From positions 1 to 46,558 of the IMG/VR virus record IMGVR_UViG_3300037116_000250: 46,558 bases of DNA, one strand, 5' to 3'. The position numbers and the translations under genes are program-made. The notes beneath the pieces were generated by a model. That model did not search any database. It was not told where the DNA came from and saw only the letters and a list, made by a program, of their open reading frames with translations. Positions 31,406-40,159 of this stretch are shown here, piece by piece. Each line of letters begins with the position of its first letter. Positions within the stretch are counted from its first letter, which is position 1. Origin of the DNA: a virus.

Positions 31406-32434
31406 ATGATCGACCCGTCTGCATTCGCGACGTTCCCGGTTCTCGATACGTCGATGAGCCAACTTGACACCTGGAGCCGCTGCGATCGGCGGTACATGTA
31501 CCGCTATGTGCGCGGTCTGGTGCCCGTCGGCGCGTCCGATGCGATGATCTGGGGCACGCTCTTTCATCGCGCCGCGCAGGAGTACTACCGCAGCATCCAG
31601 AGCGGCCTCACCGAAGCATCGGCCAACGTCAACGTGCATTGGATCATCGACAACACGACCAAGGTCGAGAACCAGTACCACGGCGATTCGGAGATCACGC
31701 TCTCGCAAGAGCAGCGCGAGACGATGCACGACTGCTGGGACTACTACTACCAACAGACGGCCAGCAAAGACGAGTGGGACGAGATCGTTAAGGTCGAGGA
31801 CCCGATTTTCTTGGTCATCGGCTACAACGGTCAGCCCGTGCTGCGCATCCGTTCGACGCTCGATATGATCGCGCGCAAGAACGGCAAGCTCGTCGTGGTC
31901 GATCACAAAACGACCGGCGATGTCGAGCAGTCCGTTGAGTTCCTCGCACTCGATTTTCAGGTGCGCGAGTATCCGTTAGCCGTGCGGGCGTACTACGAAG
32001 AAGACCCGATCGTGTGCTATAACATGATCGCGCGCGAGGTGCCGCCGGGCTTTGGCCGCCGGCCGCTCACGACCGACACCGGCCGCAAGCGCAACGCGGA
32101 CACGCTGGCGAACATGCAGCGTCCCGAACGCTATCTGCGCCGGGAATGGCTCTCGTTCTCCGAAGCGCAGCACAATTCGTTCCAGTTGAACCTCGTACAG
32201 ATCGCGCTCGCGTTGCAGTTCGAGGGGAACGCCGGTATCTGGCCGCGCCGGATTGTCAAGATGGGCGGCATGGCGTGCTCGGGGTGTCCGTACTTTGCGA
32301 TCTGTACGGCTGAACTCGACGGTCGCAAGATCGCCGACGACGCACCGCTGGTCACGATGGCCTTCACGCGCGATCCGTTGCTCGAAAAGCCGAAGATTTA
32401 CATTCCGCCCTCGGGAAGCCCGTTCGCGCGGTGA
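31406..32434 (+). CDS. PD-(D/E)XK nuclease (RecB/Cas4-like)
   Basis: 342 aa with its own promoter and RBS. The N-terminus has SQLDTWSRCDRRYMYRYVRG, matching the start of RecB-nuclease-like domains, and a WGTLFHRAAQEYY helix carrying the conserved His. The active site is RSTLDMIARKNGKLVVVDHK (~147-168), with Asp and DHK as metal ligands. CSGCPYFAIC (~291-300) with one earlier Cys suggests a Cas4-type iron-sulfur cluster. It probably acts in recombination with the ATPase and SSB-like neighbours. Confidence 0.85.
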   Translation: MIDPSAFATFPVLDTSMSQLDTWSRCDRRYMYRYVRGLVPVGASDAMIWGTLFHRAAQEYYRSIQSGLTEASANVNVHWIIDNTTKVENQYHGDSEITLSQEQRETMHDCWDYYYQQTASKDEWDEIVKVEDPIFLVIGYNGQPVLRIRSTLDMIARKNGKLVVVDHKTTGDVEQSVEFLALDFQVREYPLAVRAYYEEDPIVCYNMIAREVPPGFGRRPLTTDTGRKRNADTLANMQRPERYLRREWLSFSEAQHNSFQLNLVQIALALQFEGNAGIWPRRIVKMGGMACSGCPYFAICTAELDGRKIADDAPLVTMAFTRDPLLEKPKIYIPPSGSPFAR

Positions 32435-32625
32435 CGCACGAACTGCACACCGTCGAGCGTTCCGGTGAGTTCTCGTCCTGGCGTGCGAAATACCGCTTCG
32501 TCTGCTCGTGCTCGACGCGCGGGCCGTGGCGTAAGGCCGATAATTATGGTGAATCGACAGCAGCACGAGACGAGGCTGTGGGCGATTTTGTCTATCATAA
32601 ACGAAAGGGGAGTGTTGCCGCATGA
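32431..32625 (+). CDS. Hypothetical protein (64 aa)
   Basis: GTG start overlapping the nuclease stop (GTGA) and a TGA overlapping the ATPase ATG. The sequence VTHELHTVERSGEFSSWRAK is followed by FVCSCSTRGPW with a CxC and a charged tail. The tight overlaps make it real. Function unknown. It carries no P-loop, which is relevant to the ATPase downstream. Confidence 0.6.
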   Translation: MTHELHTVERSGEFSSWRAKYRFVCSCSTRGPWRKADNYGESTAARDEAVGDFVYHKRKGSVAA

Positions 32626-33362
32626 TCGTTGCACACATCGACACCGAGGGCGGTCGCGGTAGCATCGCCGATCTCATCGAGTCCGGCAAAGTCGTGTCCT
32701 ACGACGGCTCGACCTATGAGAAGGCCGAGCAAATCTATTGGGCGCTCTACTACGGCCGGATCAAGTGCGACGTGGTCGTGCTCGACACGCTCACCACGCT
32801 CGTCGACCGCTACGTTCGGGACGTGACGCTCGATCCCGAGAACATCCGACCCGATCAGGGGCAAACGTGGTGGAGCCAGCGCAAGAAGATGCGCACGAAT
32901 CAAGACGTGTGGAACATCGTCAACTTTGGCATCGGCCAGCTCATGAGCGGCGTGCGCAACCTGCCGCAGCCCTCGATCTTCCTTGCGCACGAAACCGAGC
33001 GTGACGATCCGACCGCCGAAGTGGAGGTCGATCGGCACATGCCAGCGCTCACACCGAAGATCCTCAAGATGGTCATGGCGTACTCCGATCTCGTCATGCG
33101 CATCTATAAGAGCCCGACGCCGTTTGCGCTCGCCGGAGCCAACTGGCCTGCCAACACGCGCGTGCTGCAACTCGAAAACACCGCCAACGCCTACACGGGC
33201 GTGCGGCTGACCCCGACCGTGACCGGCACGCTGCCGCAGTATATCCCCGATCCGACGCTCGCCAAGCTCGCGACGGCGATCGGTTTTCTTCCTAAAGCGA
33301 TGACGGTCTACGGCTTTCCGAAGGTCGGCAAGACCGTGCTCGCATGCACGATGCCAGAGTAA
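32622..33362 (+). CDS. Recombination-type P-loop ATPase (Sak4/AAA_24-like), circularly permuted
   Basis: The 246-aa frame starts MIVAHIDTEGGRGS, the strand that normally follows the P-loop helix. It continues with CDVVVLDTLT (49-58, Walker B), IFLAHETERDD (~119-129, sensor) and the usual C-terminal region, and then ends with AMTVYGFPKVGKTVLACTMP and a final Glu (226-246), where GFPKVGKT is Walker A. Family members have Walker A at the N-terminus. Joining the C-terminus to the N-terminus restores the canonical order. It lies between a nuclease and an SSB-like gene, the usual setting of Sak4-type recombination ATPases. Confidence 0.82.
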   Translation: MIVAHIDTEGGRGSIADLIESGKVVSYDGSTYEKAEQIYWALYYGRIKCDVVVLDTLTTLVDRYVRDVTLDPENIRPDQGQTWWSQRKKMRTNQDVWNIVNFGIGQLMSGVRNLPQPSIFLAHETERDDPTAEVEVDRHMPALTPKILKMVMAYSDLVMRIYKSPTPFALAGANWPANTRVLQLENTANAYTGVRLTPTVTGTLPQYIPDPTLAKLATAIGFLPKAMTVYGFPKVGKTVLACTMPE

Positions 33363-33374
33363 CAGGAGATCACG

Positions 33375-34166
33375 ATGTATCCACCCCCAGGCCCGCCGTC
33401 GACCGGACAGAGTTTTCGGCTCGGCGATCACGCCGGTCAGCGCGGAGCGAATCCCGGCGACTACATGGCGCGCGTGACCGCGCTCGAACCCGCAACGTCC
33501 AAGGACGGCAACCCGCAGCTCAAGATCACAACGCACCTGCTCGGCGCCGCGCAAGGGCAGCAGCACGCGTGGTGGTACTCGCTCTTGCCGCAGGCGCTCT
33601 GGCGGCTGTTCCAAGACCTCATCGCGGCCGGCGTCGATCCGAACTTCGATCCGGGGCCGCCTGACGCAGCGCGGTACGCGGGGACCTTCGCTCCGGCGCT
33701 GGTCAACCGCGCGTTCCAAATCCGCGTGACGGCGAACGGTGAGTACACGAACACCAAGATCGTCGGTCCGGTCCAGCTCGGTCCCGACGGCAACCCGGTC
33801 GCATTCGGTCCCGGCCCCGCGCCGACGGCAGCACCGCCGCAGCAGTACGCACCGCCCGTCGCGCCGTCGGCACCCGCCGGAGCACCGTCAGGATGGCCTC
33901 CTCCGGCCGCTGTGGGCGTTCCGACGAGCCCGACCGGACCTGGACAGGGTCAACCGGCCGCGAACGTCCCACAGGCTCCGCAATACGGCGCTCCACCCGC
34001 GCCGATGATGGCGCCCGGACCCCCGCAGCCATCGCCGTACGCTCCGCCCGCCGGGGGCGCTGCCGTTGAGCACGCGCAGCAGCCGTTCCAGCAGTACCAG
34101 CCGCAACCGGCCGGAGCGCCGCCGACGGCCTACGCTGACGTGTCCGGGCTCTTTCGGCAGCAGTAG
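33375..34166 (+). CDS. SSB-like protein (DUF669 type)
   Basis: ATG with CAGGAG upstream. The N-terminal ~120 residues show an OB-fold-like pattern of phage DUF669 proteins: GDYMARVTALEPATSKDGNP, LKITTHLLG, then a helix (WRLFQDLIAAGVDPN) and ITVTANGEYT-like strands (FQIRVTANGEYTNTKIVG). The remaining half is a Pro/Ala/Gly/Gln-rich tail, like the flexible C-terminus of SSBs but without an acidic tip. It probably binds single-stranded DNA and works with the ATPase just upstream. Confidence 0.72.
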   Translation: MYPPPGPPSTGQSFRLGDHAGQRGANPGDYMARVTALEPATSKDGNPQLKITTHLLGAAQGQQHAWWYSLLPQALWRLFQDLIAAGVDPNFDPGPPDAARYAGTFAPALVNRAFQIRVTANGEYTNTKIVGPVQLGPDGNPVAFGPGPAPTAAPPQQYAPPVAPSAPAGAPSGWPPPAAVGVPTSPTGPGQGQPAANVPQAPQYGAPPAPMMAPGPPQPSPYAPPAGGAAVEHAQQPFQQYQPQPAGAPPTAYADVSGLFRQQ

Positions 34167-34169
34167 CCG

Positions 34170-34520
34170 ATGGCGGAGGGTGCGTTTCAGACCAAGGCCA
34201 TCGCGCACATCCGATCGCGCGGCGGCTACGTGGTCAACCAGTGGGGATCTCCGCTCGCTCGAGCGGGGGTCCCCGACCTCCTATGCGGCTTTCGCGGGTT
34301 CTTCGTCGCCTTCGAACTCAAGCACCCCGAAGGACCGCTCGACCCCGGGCCGCTGTGCCGGCGCAACGATCGGTTCGCCGAGCCTGCGCAGCAGCGTCAC
34401 ATCGCGCGCATCCGGGAAGCCGGGTGCATCGCGTTCGTCGTGAACAACCTGCGGCAGGTCGACGCCGTGCTCGATATGGTGGAGAAGTATGGGACAGCCG
34501 ACATCGCCGCAACTCGTTAG
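34170..34520 (+). CDS. VRR-NUC domain nuclease
   Basis: 116 aa, three bases after the previous stop. The motif order fits VRR-NUC: SRGGYVVNQWGSPLARAGVP then DLLCGFRG (catalytic Asp in GVPDLL), FVAFELKHPEG (Glu and Lys of the E-x-K motif), and a C-terminal helix QQRHIARIREAGCIAFVV. Such small nucleases resolve branched DNA or process replication forks. It overlaps the HTH gene by 32 bases in another frame. Confidence 0.82.
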   Translation: MAEGAFQTKAIAHIRSRGGYVVNQWGSPLARAGVPDLLCGFRGFFVAFELKHPEGPLDPGPLCRRNDRFAEPAQQRHIARIREAGCIAFVVNNLRQVDAVLDMVEKYGTADIAATR

Positions 34521-34692
34521 CGCCGGGGCGCTGGCAAAAGAACTCGGTGTGCATCGCACGACGGTCGACCGCATGCGCAAAGACGGACGAATCAAAGCGC
34601 GGTTGCAGTTACCGAAGTCCGGACAGCGCCCCGGCGCGTGGCGCTACGACCTTGCCGAAGTACGCAAGGCGTTCGCGGCCGAGCGCGCTTAG
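34489..34692 (+). CDS. Small HTH DNA-binding protein (excisionase/MerR-like)
   Basis: 67 aa. SAGALAKELGVHRTTVDRMR is a helix-turn-helix of the MerR/excisionase type, followed by KDGRIKARL and a wing-like GAWRYDLAEVRKAFAAERA. A regulator is the best call; an excisionase is not supported because no integrase was found. It is the last gene of the rightward block and its stop overlaps the stop of the opposing gene. Confidence 0.75.
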   Translation: MGQPTSPQLVSAGALAKELGVHRTTVDRMRKDGRIKARLQLPKSGQRPGAWRYDLAEVRKAFAAERA

Positions 34693-35000
34693 TCGTTCGT
34701 TTTCGTAACGAGGATACTCGTCAGCGTTGCGACCTGCGCACGCATTGCCCCGAGTTCGTCGGTGAGCGCTTTGATCGTTGCAGTGTCCTCTGCCTTTGCC
34801 CGGCGCGCTTCGGAAGCAGCACCGTCGACCAATGAGTGAACATCGCTCGCTGTATGCGCAACCACGTCGATTTTGTCGGCGGTCGCTTTGGCGTCCTTCG
34901 CCGCTGCCATGCGCGTAGCGCGCGATGAAAAATACGCCGCGGCCGTAGGAACCAGCGTGACGACGCACGCCGAGATGACCGTTGCCGTTGCGGAGTCCAT
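34689..35000 (-). CDS. Membrane-anchored coiled-coil protein (103 aa)
   Basis: The N-terminus (SATATVISACVVTLVPTAAA) is a transmembrane segment, followed by a basic stretch (SSRATRMAAAKDAKATADK) and a long heptad-type helix (~45-95) rich in Ala, Thr, Leu and Glu. It resembles a small phage inner-membrane protein or spanin. It is the last gene of the leftward block; its TAA overlaps the TAG of the opposing gene. Confidence 0.65.
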   Translation of the reverse strand: MDSATATVISACVVTLVPTAAAYFSSRATRMAAAKDAKATADKIDVVAHTASDVHSLVDGAASEARRAKAEDTATIKALTDELGAMRAQVATLTSILVTKTND

Positions 35001-38000
35001 TTACGTGCGGGGCCGCAATCCGCGGCGCTGGCTGCGCTGCATCTCACGCAGTTCGCGCGCTGCCTGCTGCACCGCGAGCGGATCGCCGTCGTTCACGCGC
35101 AAGATCAAATCGTAGAGATGATTTTCCATCGGATGGTTCGCGTCGTTCTTCGCGCGACGGAGCGCCGCCCGCAGGTCCTGCGCGACCGCGTACGCTTGCT
35201 TTGATGCACCGCCGGAGTTCGGTGACGAGTACACCGACGGCCCCACAGCGCCTAGGGCCAAGGTAGGATCGTGCTGCTGCACCGCTTCGATCGGTGCGCG
35301 CACGATACCGGGCGAATAGCGATCAGCGAGCTTCGTTGCCGCCTGACTCCACATCGCGGCAGGTGAAGGCGCGTCCTTGTCCCAGAGCTGCGCGTTGTAG
35401 CCCTTCGGTACGTCCGCCGGCAGAACGGCGGTGAGCCCAGCACCGAACGCAAGACCGGCGAGCGGTGGCAGATGGTTCAGGAACAGGCTCGTCGCGGTCT
35501 TGGCAGCTTCAGTCGGATCGCCGCTCATCGCCGAGCCCAGCCGTACAACATCGGCACCATAACGAAGCTGCGGAAACGGCAGCGAGAGATAGCGCGGGTT
35601 GCCCTTCGCGTCGGTGCCCCAGAGCTTACGCATCGAGAGCGCGCCGCCGGACACCGAACCTTCGTCGCCCTGCATTTGGTTCGCGCTTTGTACGCCGCGC
35701 TGCGGCGCCATGATCGATTGTGGCTTAGTTAGCGCCTGACCGCCGAAGTACCGAAGCTGGCCGCGCATCCAGGTGTAGAAGTACGACCAGTTGCGCAGGC
35801 CCGCGTGACGCTCGGCCGAGGTCATGTTCTCATAGTCACCGAGCACCTTGCGCGTTTGGCGTGCAGCGGCTTCGGGCGTGAGGCCCTTTTGCTCGAAGTG
35901 CCGGAGCGTGACGGCGGCGATGCGGTCCTCGAAATAGCCGAACGTCACGTCCTGGTTCCATTTCGAAGCCGAGATCAGCGCCTTCTGGAGCATTTCGTGC
36001 GGCGCGAGGCCCTGGTACGGCACGGTGAGCAACTTTGCGCGCAGGTGCGGATCGAGCGTTAAGCTGGTGCCGAACTTGGGTGCGCCCGCGTTGTACTTCT
36101 GCGCGCGGTCGATCCAGGCTTTGGGAATCATCGTTCCGTTGCGATCGAGCGCGACGGCGCGTGCGAGCATTGCCGGATTGACGCCCTCGTTGAGCGCGAG
36201 CGGAATAAGGTTGAACGCGGGGTGAAAGCCGACGTTCGCAAGGATGCCCTGGCGGACCGTCGAGTTGAGATTATCGAGCCACGTATGGAACGGATCGGTC
36301 GGACCTTCGTCTTGCGTATGCACCGCGAACCGTTCGCCCCCCGGGCTCTCGCCGCGCTGGAGTTTGGAGAGCGTCGGGTGGCTGTCGATCGCAGCATTGA
36401 CCGCAGCGTTGTGCAGCGCGCGGCCCTTGAGCATCGGCATACCGAGCGATTCGGCAGAGTCGAAGTCGTGGTCGGGGTGTCGGCCGCGAAAGACCTTGCG
36501 CATCTCATCGACCGCAACGTCTTTGTAGTGCGATGCGTGCTCGTGTGCCCACGAGTCGATCTGCTCTTGCGTCCACCCCTGGCCCGCGCCCTTAGCGGTC
36601 GCTTCGGTCAGCGCCCGGTTTTCGCCGTACTGCTGCGCCATCGTCATCGCGCGCTCGTAGCCCGCGCGCCCGCTGCCGACGCTCGCAACGTTGCCGCCGG
36701 GCATCGGAAAGAGGTACTCGATGTCGAACAGCCCGGGCTTGCCGCTCGCCGTTTTCTGCGCGCCGAACGAATCGACCCAGTCAGCGAGATCGATGTAGCG
36801 CCGCAGCTTTGCTTCGTGCATTGCAAGCGCCCCCGAGGGCGTCCAGTCGGGATCGAGTTGCAGTCCCGCCGCTTGACCCGCCTCGAGCGTGTCGTGAATG
36901 CGGCCGGTCGGTACGACGCCGCTCGTCGCCGAACCCTGCGCGCCGCGGCCGACCGACGGGTTCCCCCACGGATCGGACGCTGCAGAGTTCGGCAGATCCC
37001 ACGCGCCGCCGTGCGGGAAGTACGGCTCGGACAGCAACTTGGACGCCATTTCGGGATCGACGCGGCGCAGCTCGTTCTCGGTGTCGGAGATCGCTTGGCT
37101 GATCGTCGTCGCACGGTCGGCGATCGTTCGGCCGCCGACGACGCGCTGGGCGCCGGGATGCGCCTGCGGCCCGGCCGGACTCTCGATTGCGTGAACGATT
37201 TCGACTTGATCGCCGATCGGTGCGCCGCCGAACGTGTCGGCCGAAGTCGCCATATCTTGGGCAATGTGCGGCGCGTTGCCCATATCGCGCGCGAGACTCG
37301 CGTGCGCGTGCTCCCAGGCCACCCCGCCCGCGTCGCCCATGCGCGTGAAGCGGTTGCCGGCGAGCGGTGCTTTCGAGGCGAGGATCGCGAGTTTCTGCGT
37401 CGTCGCGCCGAACTTTCCGACGCGCGCCGCGTCACCGAGCCCCGACGCGCCGCGCGCAAGAGCGCCCCCAGCAGCGCCTGCGGCCATATAGGCCGGATTG
37501 ACGGCCTCGCCAACGAACGTTTCGGCTCCGGTGAGGTACGGATGGTTGGGCTTGTAGCGCGCGAGGTCCGCGTGCATGCCGAGCGCAACTTGCAGCGCCA
37601 TGCCTTGCGGTGTGGTCGGATGCGCAGCGAGGATGCGGCTGCGCATGCCGGGTTGGTTGGCCCAATACTTGATGTCGTCGGGCGCGTTGAAGCCGAACTT
37701 CGCCGCCGTCTCATCGAGGCTTTTACCTGCGTCGGTGTTCGGATCGAACAGCGTGTGCGCGTAGTCGTACAGGCCGCCCTTGTGATCGCCGCTCAAATCG
37801 CGCAGTGCTGCGTTCGCAGGCGCGTAGGTGAACGCATCGCCGAGTTCGCCGACGACCTGGAGCGAGCGCGCTGTGCGGGACTTATTCGTTGCACGTTCGA
37901 GCAGGTCGCGCGTACTGGCCGGATCGCCGCCGGGGCGCGCGCCGAACGGGTCACCGCCGCCGGACCGGCCGAGCATGATGCTGGGCAGTGTCGGACGGCC

Positions 38001-38777
38001 AGTAGGTACAGCGCTCGGTGCGGGCGTCGGGCCGCGCATCGCTTCGGCACCGACTGAACTATGCGAGAGCACCTCGGCGCCGATGCCGTGCAGCGCAGCC
38101 AGCGCGCGTTTCATCGTCGCAGAAACCGCATCATCCTGCGTCTTACGAACAGTCGCGACGTTCGCGGTTTGCTTGGGCGTCGGTGTTGCGGTCGTCGGTG
38201 CGACTTGGAAGTGCAGATGCGGTCCCGTACCAACATCCTCGAATAGATCGACGTTGTGCTGCGCAGCCAGCGTACGAATCTGCGGGTTGTCGATGATGTC
38301 GCGCGTCGAACCGACCCGCTGGAGATTCCCGTGCTCGATAGCGAGCATGAGAAAATTGAGCGTGTGCGGATTCGCGCCAACGGCTTGCCCACCGACAGAG
38401 CCAATGTCAATTGCTCGGCCGTCGAAGTGCGCCGAATCCTTGGCGTGCGGGCCGGAGACAACCGAGGTCACGTCGGATGGACTCAGTCCGTACGGCGCGA
38501 CCGCTTCGTACAGACGCAGGGCCAGCGGATGCGCGGAAATCTCCGGCGCGAGCTTGCCCGAAAAGACCGCGCCGCGCTGCGCAAGATCCGGCGGTGCGTC
38601 GAGCACCGTACCGACATCGTGATTCGAGCTTGGCAGATGCTGCGGTGCGGGCGTCGGACGCGCGGGCGCCGGGCGCATCCCCGGCGGTGTGTCGACGACC
38701 GAACCGATGGGATGCTGCTGAGCCTGTTGCGCTGCGAGATCGGGCGGCGCGTCGACAACGTCACCGACGGGCGGCAT
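35001..38777 (-). CDS. Large virion protein with peptidase-like domain (1258 aa)
   Basis: The N-terminus has three short repeats of V-G-x-V-x-D-x-P-P (4-12, 24-32, 55-63). Residues ~75-195 form a domain with zinc-peptidase (LAS/M15-like) signs: SAHFDGRAIDIGS with His117 and Asp124, and GPHLHFQV with His187/His189. A long middle follows, with helical and aromatic parts such as FYTWMRGQLRYFGGQ. Proteins of this size with a wall-degrading domain are ejected with the genome in podoviruses. Its neighbours are internal-type virion genes. The middle was not matched to any family. Confidence 0.72.
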   Translation of the reverse strand: MPPVGDVVDAPPDLAAQQAQQHPIGSVVDTPPGMRPAPARPTPAPQHLPSSNHDVGTVLDAPPDLAQRGAVFSGKLAPEISAHPLALRLYEAVAPYGLSPSDVTSVVSGPHAKDSAHFDGRAIDIGSVGGQAVGANPHTLNFLMLAIEHGNLQRVGSTRDIIDNPQIRTLAAQHNVDLFEDVGTGPHLHFQVAPTTATPTPKQTANVATVRKTQDDAVSATMKRALAALHGIGAEVLSHSSVGAEAMRGPTPAPSAVPTGRPTLPSIMLGRSGGGDPFGARPGGDPASTRDLLERATNKSRTARSLQVVGELGDAFTYAPANAALRDLSGDHKGGLYDYAHTLFDPNTDAGKSLDETAAKFGFNAPDDIKYWANQPGMRSRILAAHPTTPQGMALQVALGMHADLARYKPNHPYLTGAETFVGEAVNPAYMAAGAAGGALARGASGLGDAARVGKFGATTQKLAILASKAPLAGNRFTRMGDAGGVAWEHAHASLARDMGNAPHIAQDMATSADTFGGAPIGDQVEIVHAIESPAGPQAHPGAQRVVGGRTIADRATTISQAISDTENELRRVDPEMASKLLSEPYFPHGGAWDLPNSAASDPWGNPSVGRGAQGSATSGVVPTGRIHDTLEAGQAAGLQLDPDWTPSGALAMHEAKLRRYIDLADWVDSFGAQKTASGKPGLFDIEYLFPMPGGNVASVGSGRAGYERAMTMAQQYGENRALTEATAKGAGQGWTQEQIDSWAHEHASHYKDVAVDEMRKVFRGRHPDHDFDSAESLGMPMLKGRALHNAAVNAAIDSHPTLSKLQRGESPGGERFAVHTQDEGPTDPFHTWLDNLNSTVRQGILANVGFHPAFNLIPLALNEGVNPAMLARAVALDRNGTMIPKAWIDRAQKYNAGAPKFGTSLTLDPHLRAKLLTVPYQGLAPHEMLQKALISASKWNQDVTFGYFEDRIAAVTLRHFEQKGLTPEAAARQTRKVLGDYENMTSAERHAGLRNWSYFYTWMRGQLRYFGGQALTKPQSIMAPQRGVQSANQMQGDEGSVSGGALSMRKLWGTDAKGNPRYLSLPFPQLRYGADVVRLGSAMSGDPTEAAKTATSLFLNHLPPLAGLAFGAGLTAVLPADVPKGYNAQLWDKDAPSPAAMWSQAATKLADRYSPGIVRAPIEAVQQHDPTLALGAVGPSVYSSPNSGGASKQAYAVAQDLRAALRRAKNDANHPMENHLYDLILRVNDGDPLAVQQAARELREMQRSQRRGLRPRT

Positions 38778-40151
38778 CTATTGAATCCGCTTCCATTTGC
38801 CGTCGGGCTGCTGCTCCCACACAAAGCCCGTTGACGGATCGGTGTGGCGCTCGGGAACCTTTGGCGCGTTCGGAGCGCCGGGGCTGCCGATCGCGCGCTG
38901 GTAGAGCGAACTCGCTGAACCCACATCCTTCGCTGCGTCGTCCATCGCGCGTTTGTAGCCGTCGGCCGCAGCCTGCGCCTGGGCACCGTACGGCTGACCT
39001 TTGTAGGTCTGCGCGTCGAGCAGCGACTGCTGGTACGCCTTATTGAGCGAATCGTAGCGCGCCTGCGCTTCGTGCGCTGCGCGCTGCAACGTCGAGAGCA
39101 CCGAGGGCGGAACGTGCCCGCTCACCGTGTTCGAGAGCGTCTGATGCAGTGTAAGTGCGCGCTGGTGCGCAGCGTCGGCGTCCGCGTAATCCTTGGCCGT
39201 ATCGGCTTTGAGCTTGTCGATCTTCGCGCCGACCTGCGCAGCATCCGAAGCAGCGCGCGAGGCATCGGCACCGGCGCGCTGTCCCGCTGCGGCGGCCATC
39301 TGCGGATAGTATTCGGCCATGACGGAGTGCAGATCGTTGAGCGAATGGATCGCCGAAATGCGCTCTGGCAGCATCTTGAGCGCGACCTGGGCCTTTGCTA
39401 CCTCGTCTTTGGTCTTGGCTTGGATGAGCGCAAGCTGCGCCTGTTGCATGGCCTGCGCGTACAGATCGGGCTTGAGTCCGTCGATGAGCACGTTCGCGTC
39501 GATACCGGCATCGGCGAGTGGCTTTGACACGGCCTGAATCGTTGCGATGACGTTGTCGATCGAGCCGCCGGGTTTGTTCAGTCCCCCAACGCTGGTCTTG
39601 ACGTAGTTGAGCAGCGATCCAGCTTCGGCTGGCGACTGGAGATACTTGCGCGGGATCTTCGCGAGCTGGTCGGCGATCTCGGGCGGCACCGGCTGGCCCG
39701 TTGCGCTTTGAATCAAACCGGCGCGGTCTTTTGGCTCTGTCTGAAGCAGCATCGGCAGGTTCTGCGCGATGAAGTCGTGCAGCGGTGCGAACGCACCGAC
39801 TGCCTGCGCATCGATGCCTTGCTTACCGTCCTGCCCCGGCGTCAGCGGCGCGTCCATGCCCATCGCCTTGAACGCGCGCTGGTACGCGCTCACGATGTCG
39901 GGGCTCGATCCGATCGCCGGATTCTGCGCGATCATTTTGTTCAGCACCGAGAGCCGCTGCGAGGCCATCTGAAACTGCTGGGTATCGAGCTGCTGCTGCT
40001 GTTCTTGGATGCCGAGGTTTTCGGACTGCGCTTGGCGCTGCTGCGCAGGGAACTGACCGACGGCCGCACCCAGCTCGACGAGTGGCGTCGGCTGGTTGTA
40101 CTGCGGTGCTCCGACAGGTCCAAGCGACGGAACGGAAGCGAGGCCCGGCAT
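38778..40151 (-). CDS. Coiled-coil internal virion protein (457 aa)
   Basis: Start taken at ATG 40149-40151 (MPGLASVPSLG), nine bases before the ATP-grasp stop; the upstream part of the frame is Arg-rich shadow. The protein is helical and Gln/Ala-rich, with a long polar coiled coil (~35-70, NLGIQEQQQQLDTQQFQMAS) and further coils (~255-300; DADAAHQRALTLHQTLSNTV near 325). No enzymatic motif. It probably forms part of an internal or ejection complex with the 1258-aa protein next to it. Confidence 0.68.
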   Translation of the reverse strand: MPGLASVPSLGPVGAPQYNQPTPLVELGAAVGQFPAQQRQAQSENLGIQEQQQQLDTQQFQMASQRLSVLNKMIAQNPAIGSSPDIVSAYQRAFKAMGMDAPLTPGQDGKQGIDAQAVGAFAPLHDFIAQNLPMLLQTEPKDRAGLIQSATGQPVPPEIADQLAKIPRKYLQSPAEAGSLLNYVKTSVGGLNKPGGSIDNVIATIQAVSKPLADAGIDANVLIDGLKPDLYAQAMQQAQLALIQAKTKDEVAKAQVALKMLPERISAIHSLNDLHSVMAEYYPQMAAAAGQRAGADASRAASDAAQVGAKIDKLKADTAKDYADADAAHQRALTLHQTLSNTVSGHVPPSVLSTLQRAAHEAQARYDSLNKAYQQSLLDAQTYKGQPYGAQAQAAADGYKRAMDDAAKDVGSASSLYQRAIGSPGAPNAPKVPERHTDPSTGFVWEQQPDGKWKRIQ

Positions 40152-40159
40152 GCCGGGAA

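Noticed and set aside
30431-31906. 491-aa minus-strand frame across the polymerase and nuclease genes
   Set aside because: Spans two recognised plus-strand genes and a promoter; antisense shadow.
34489-34692. Excisionase or small terminase subunit assignment
   Set aside because: The fold fits a generic MerR/Xis-type HTH, but there is no integrase partner and it lies in the recombination block rather than by the terminase.
36222-38057. 611-aa open frame on the plus strand opposite the large virion gene
   Set aside because: Same cause; the sequence is Arg/Val/Asp-rich, without domains or a ribosome binding site, while the minus strand encodes a coherent virion protein.
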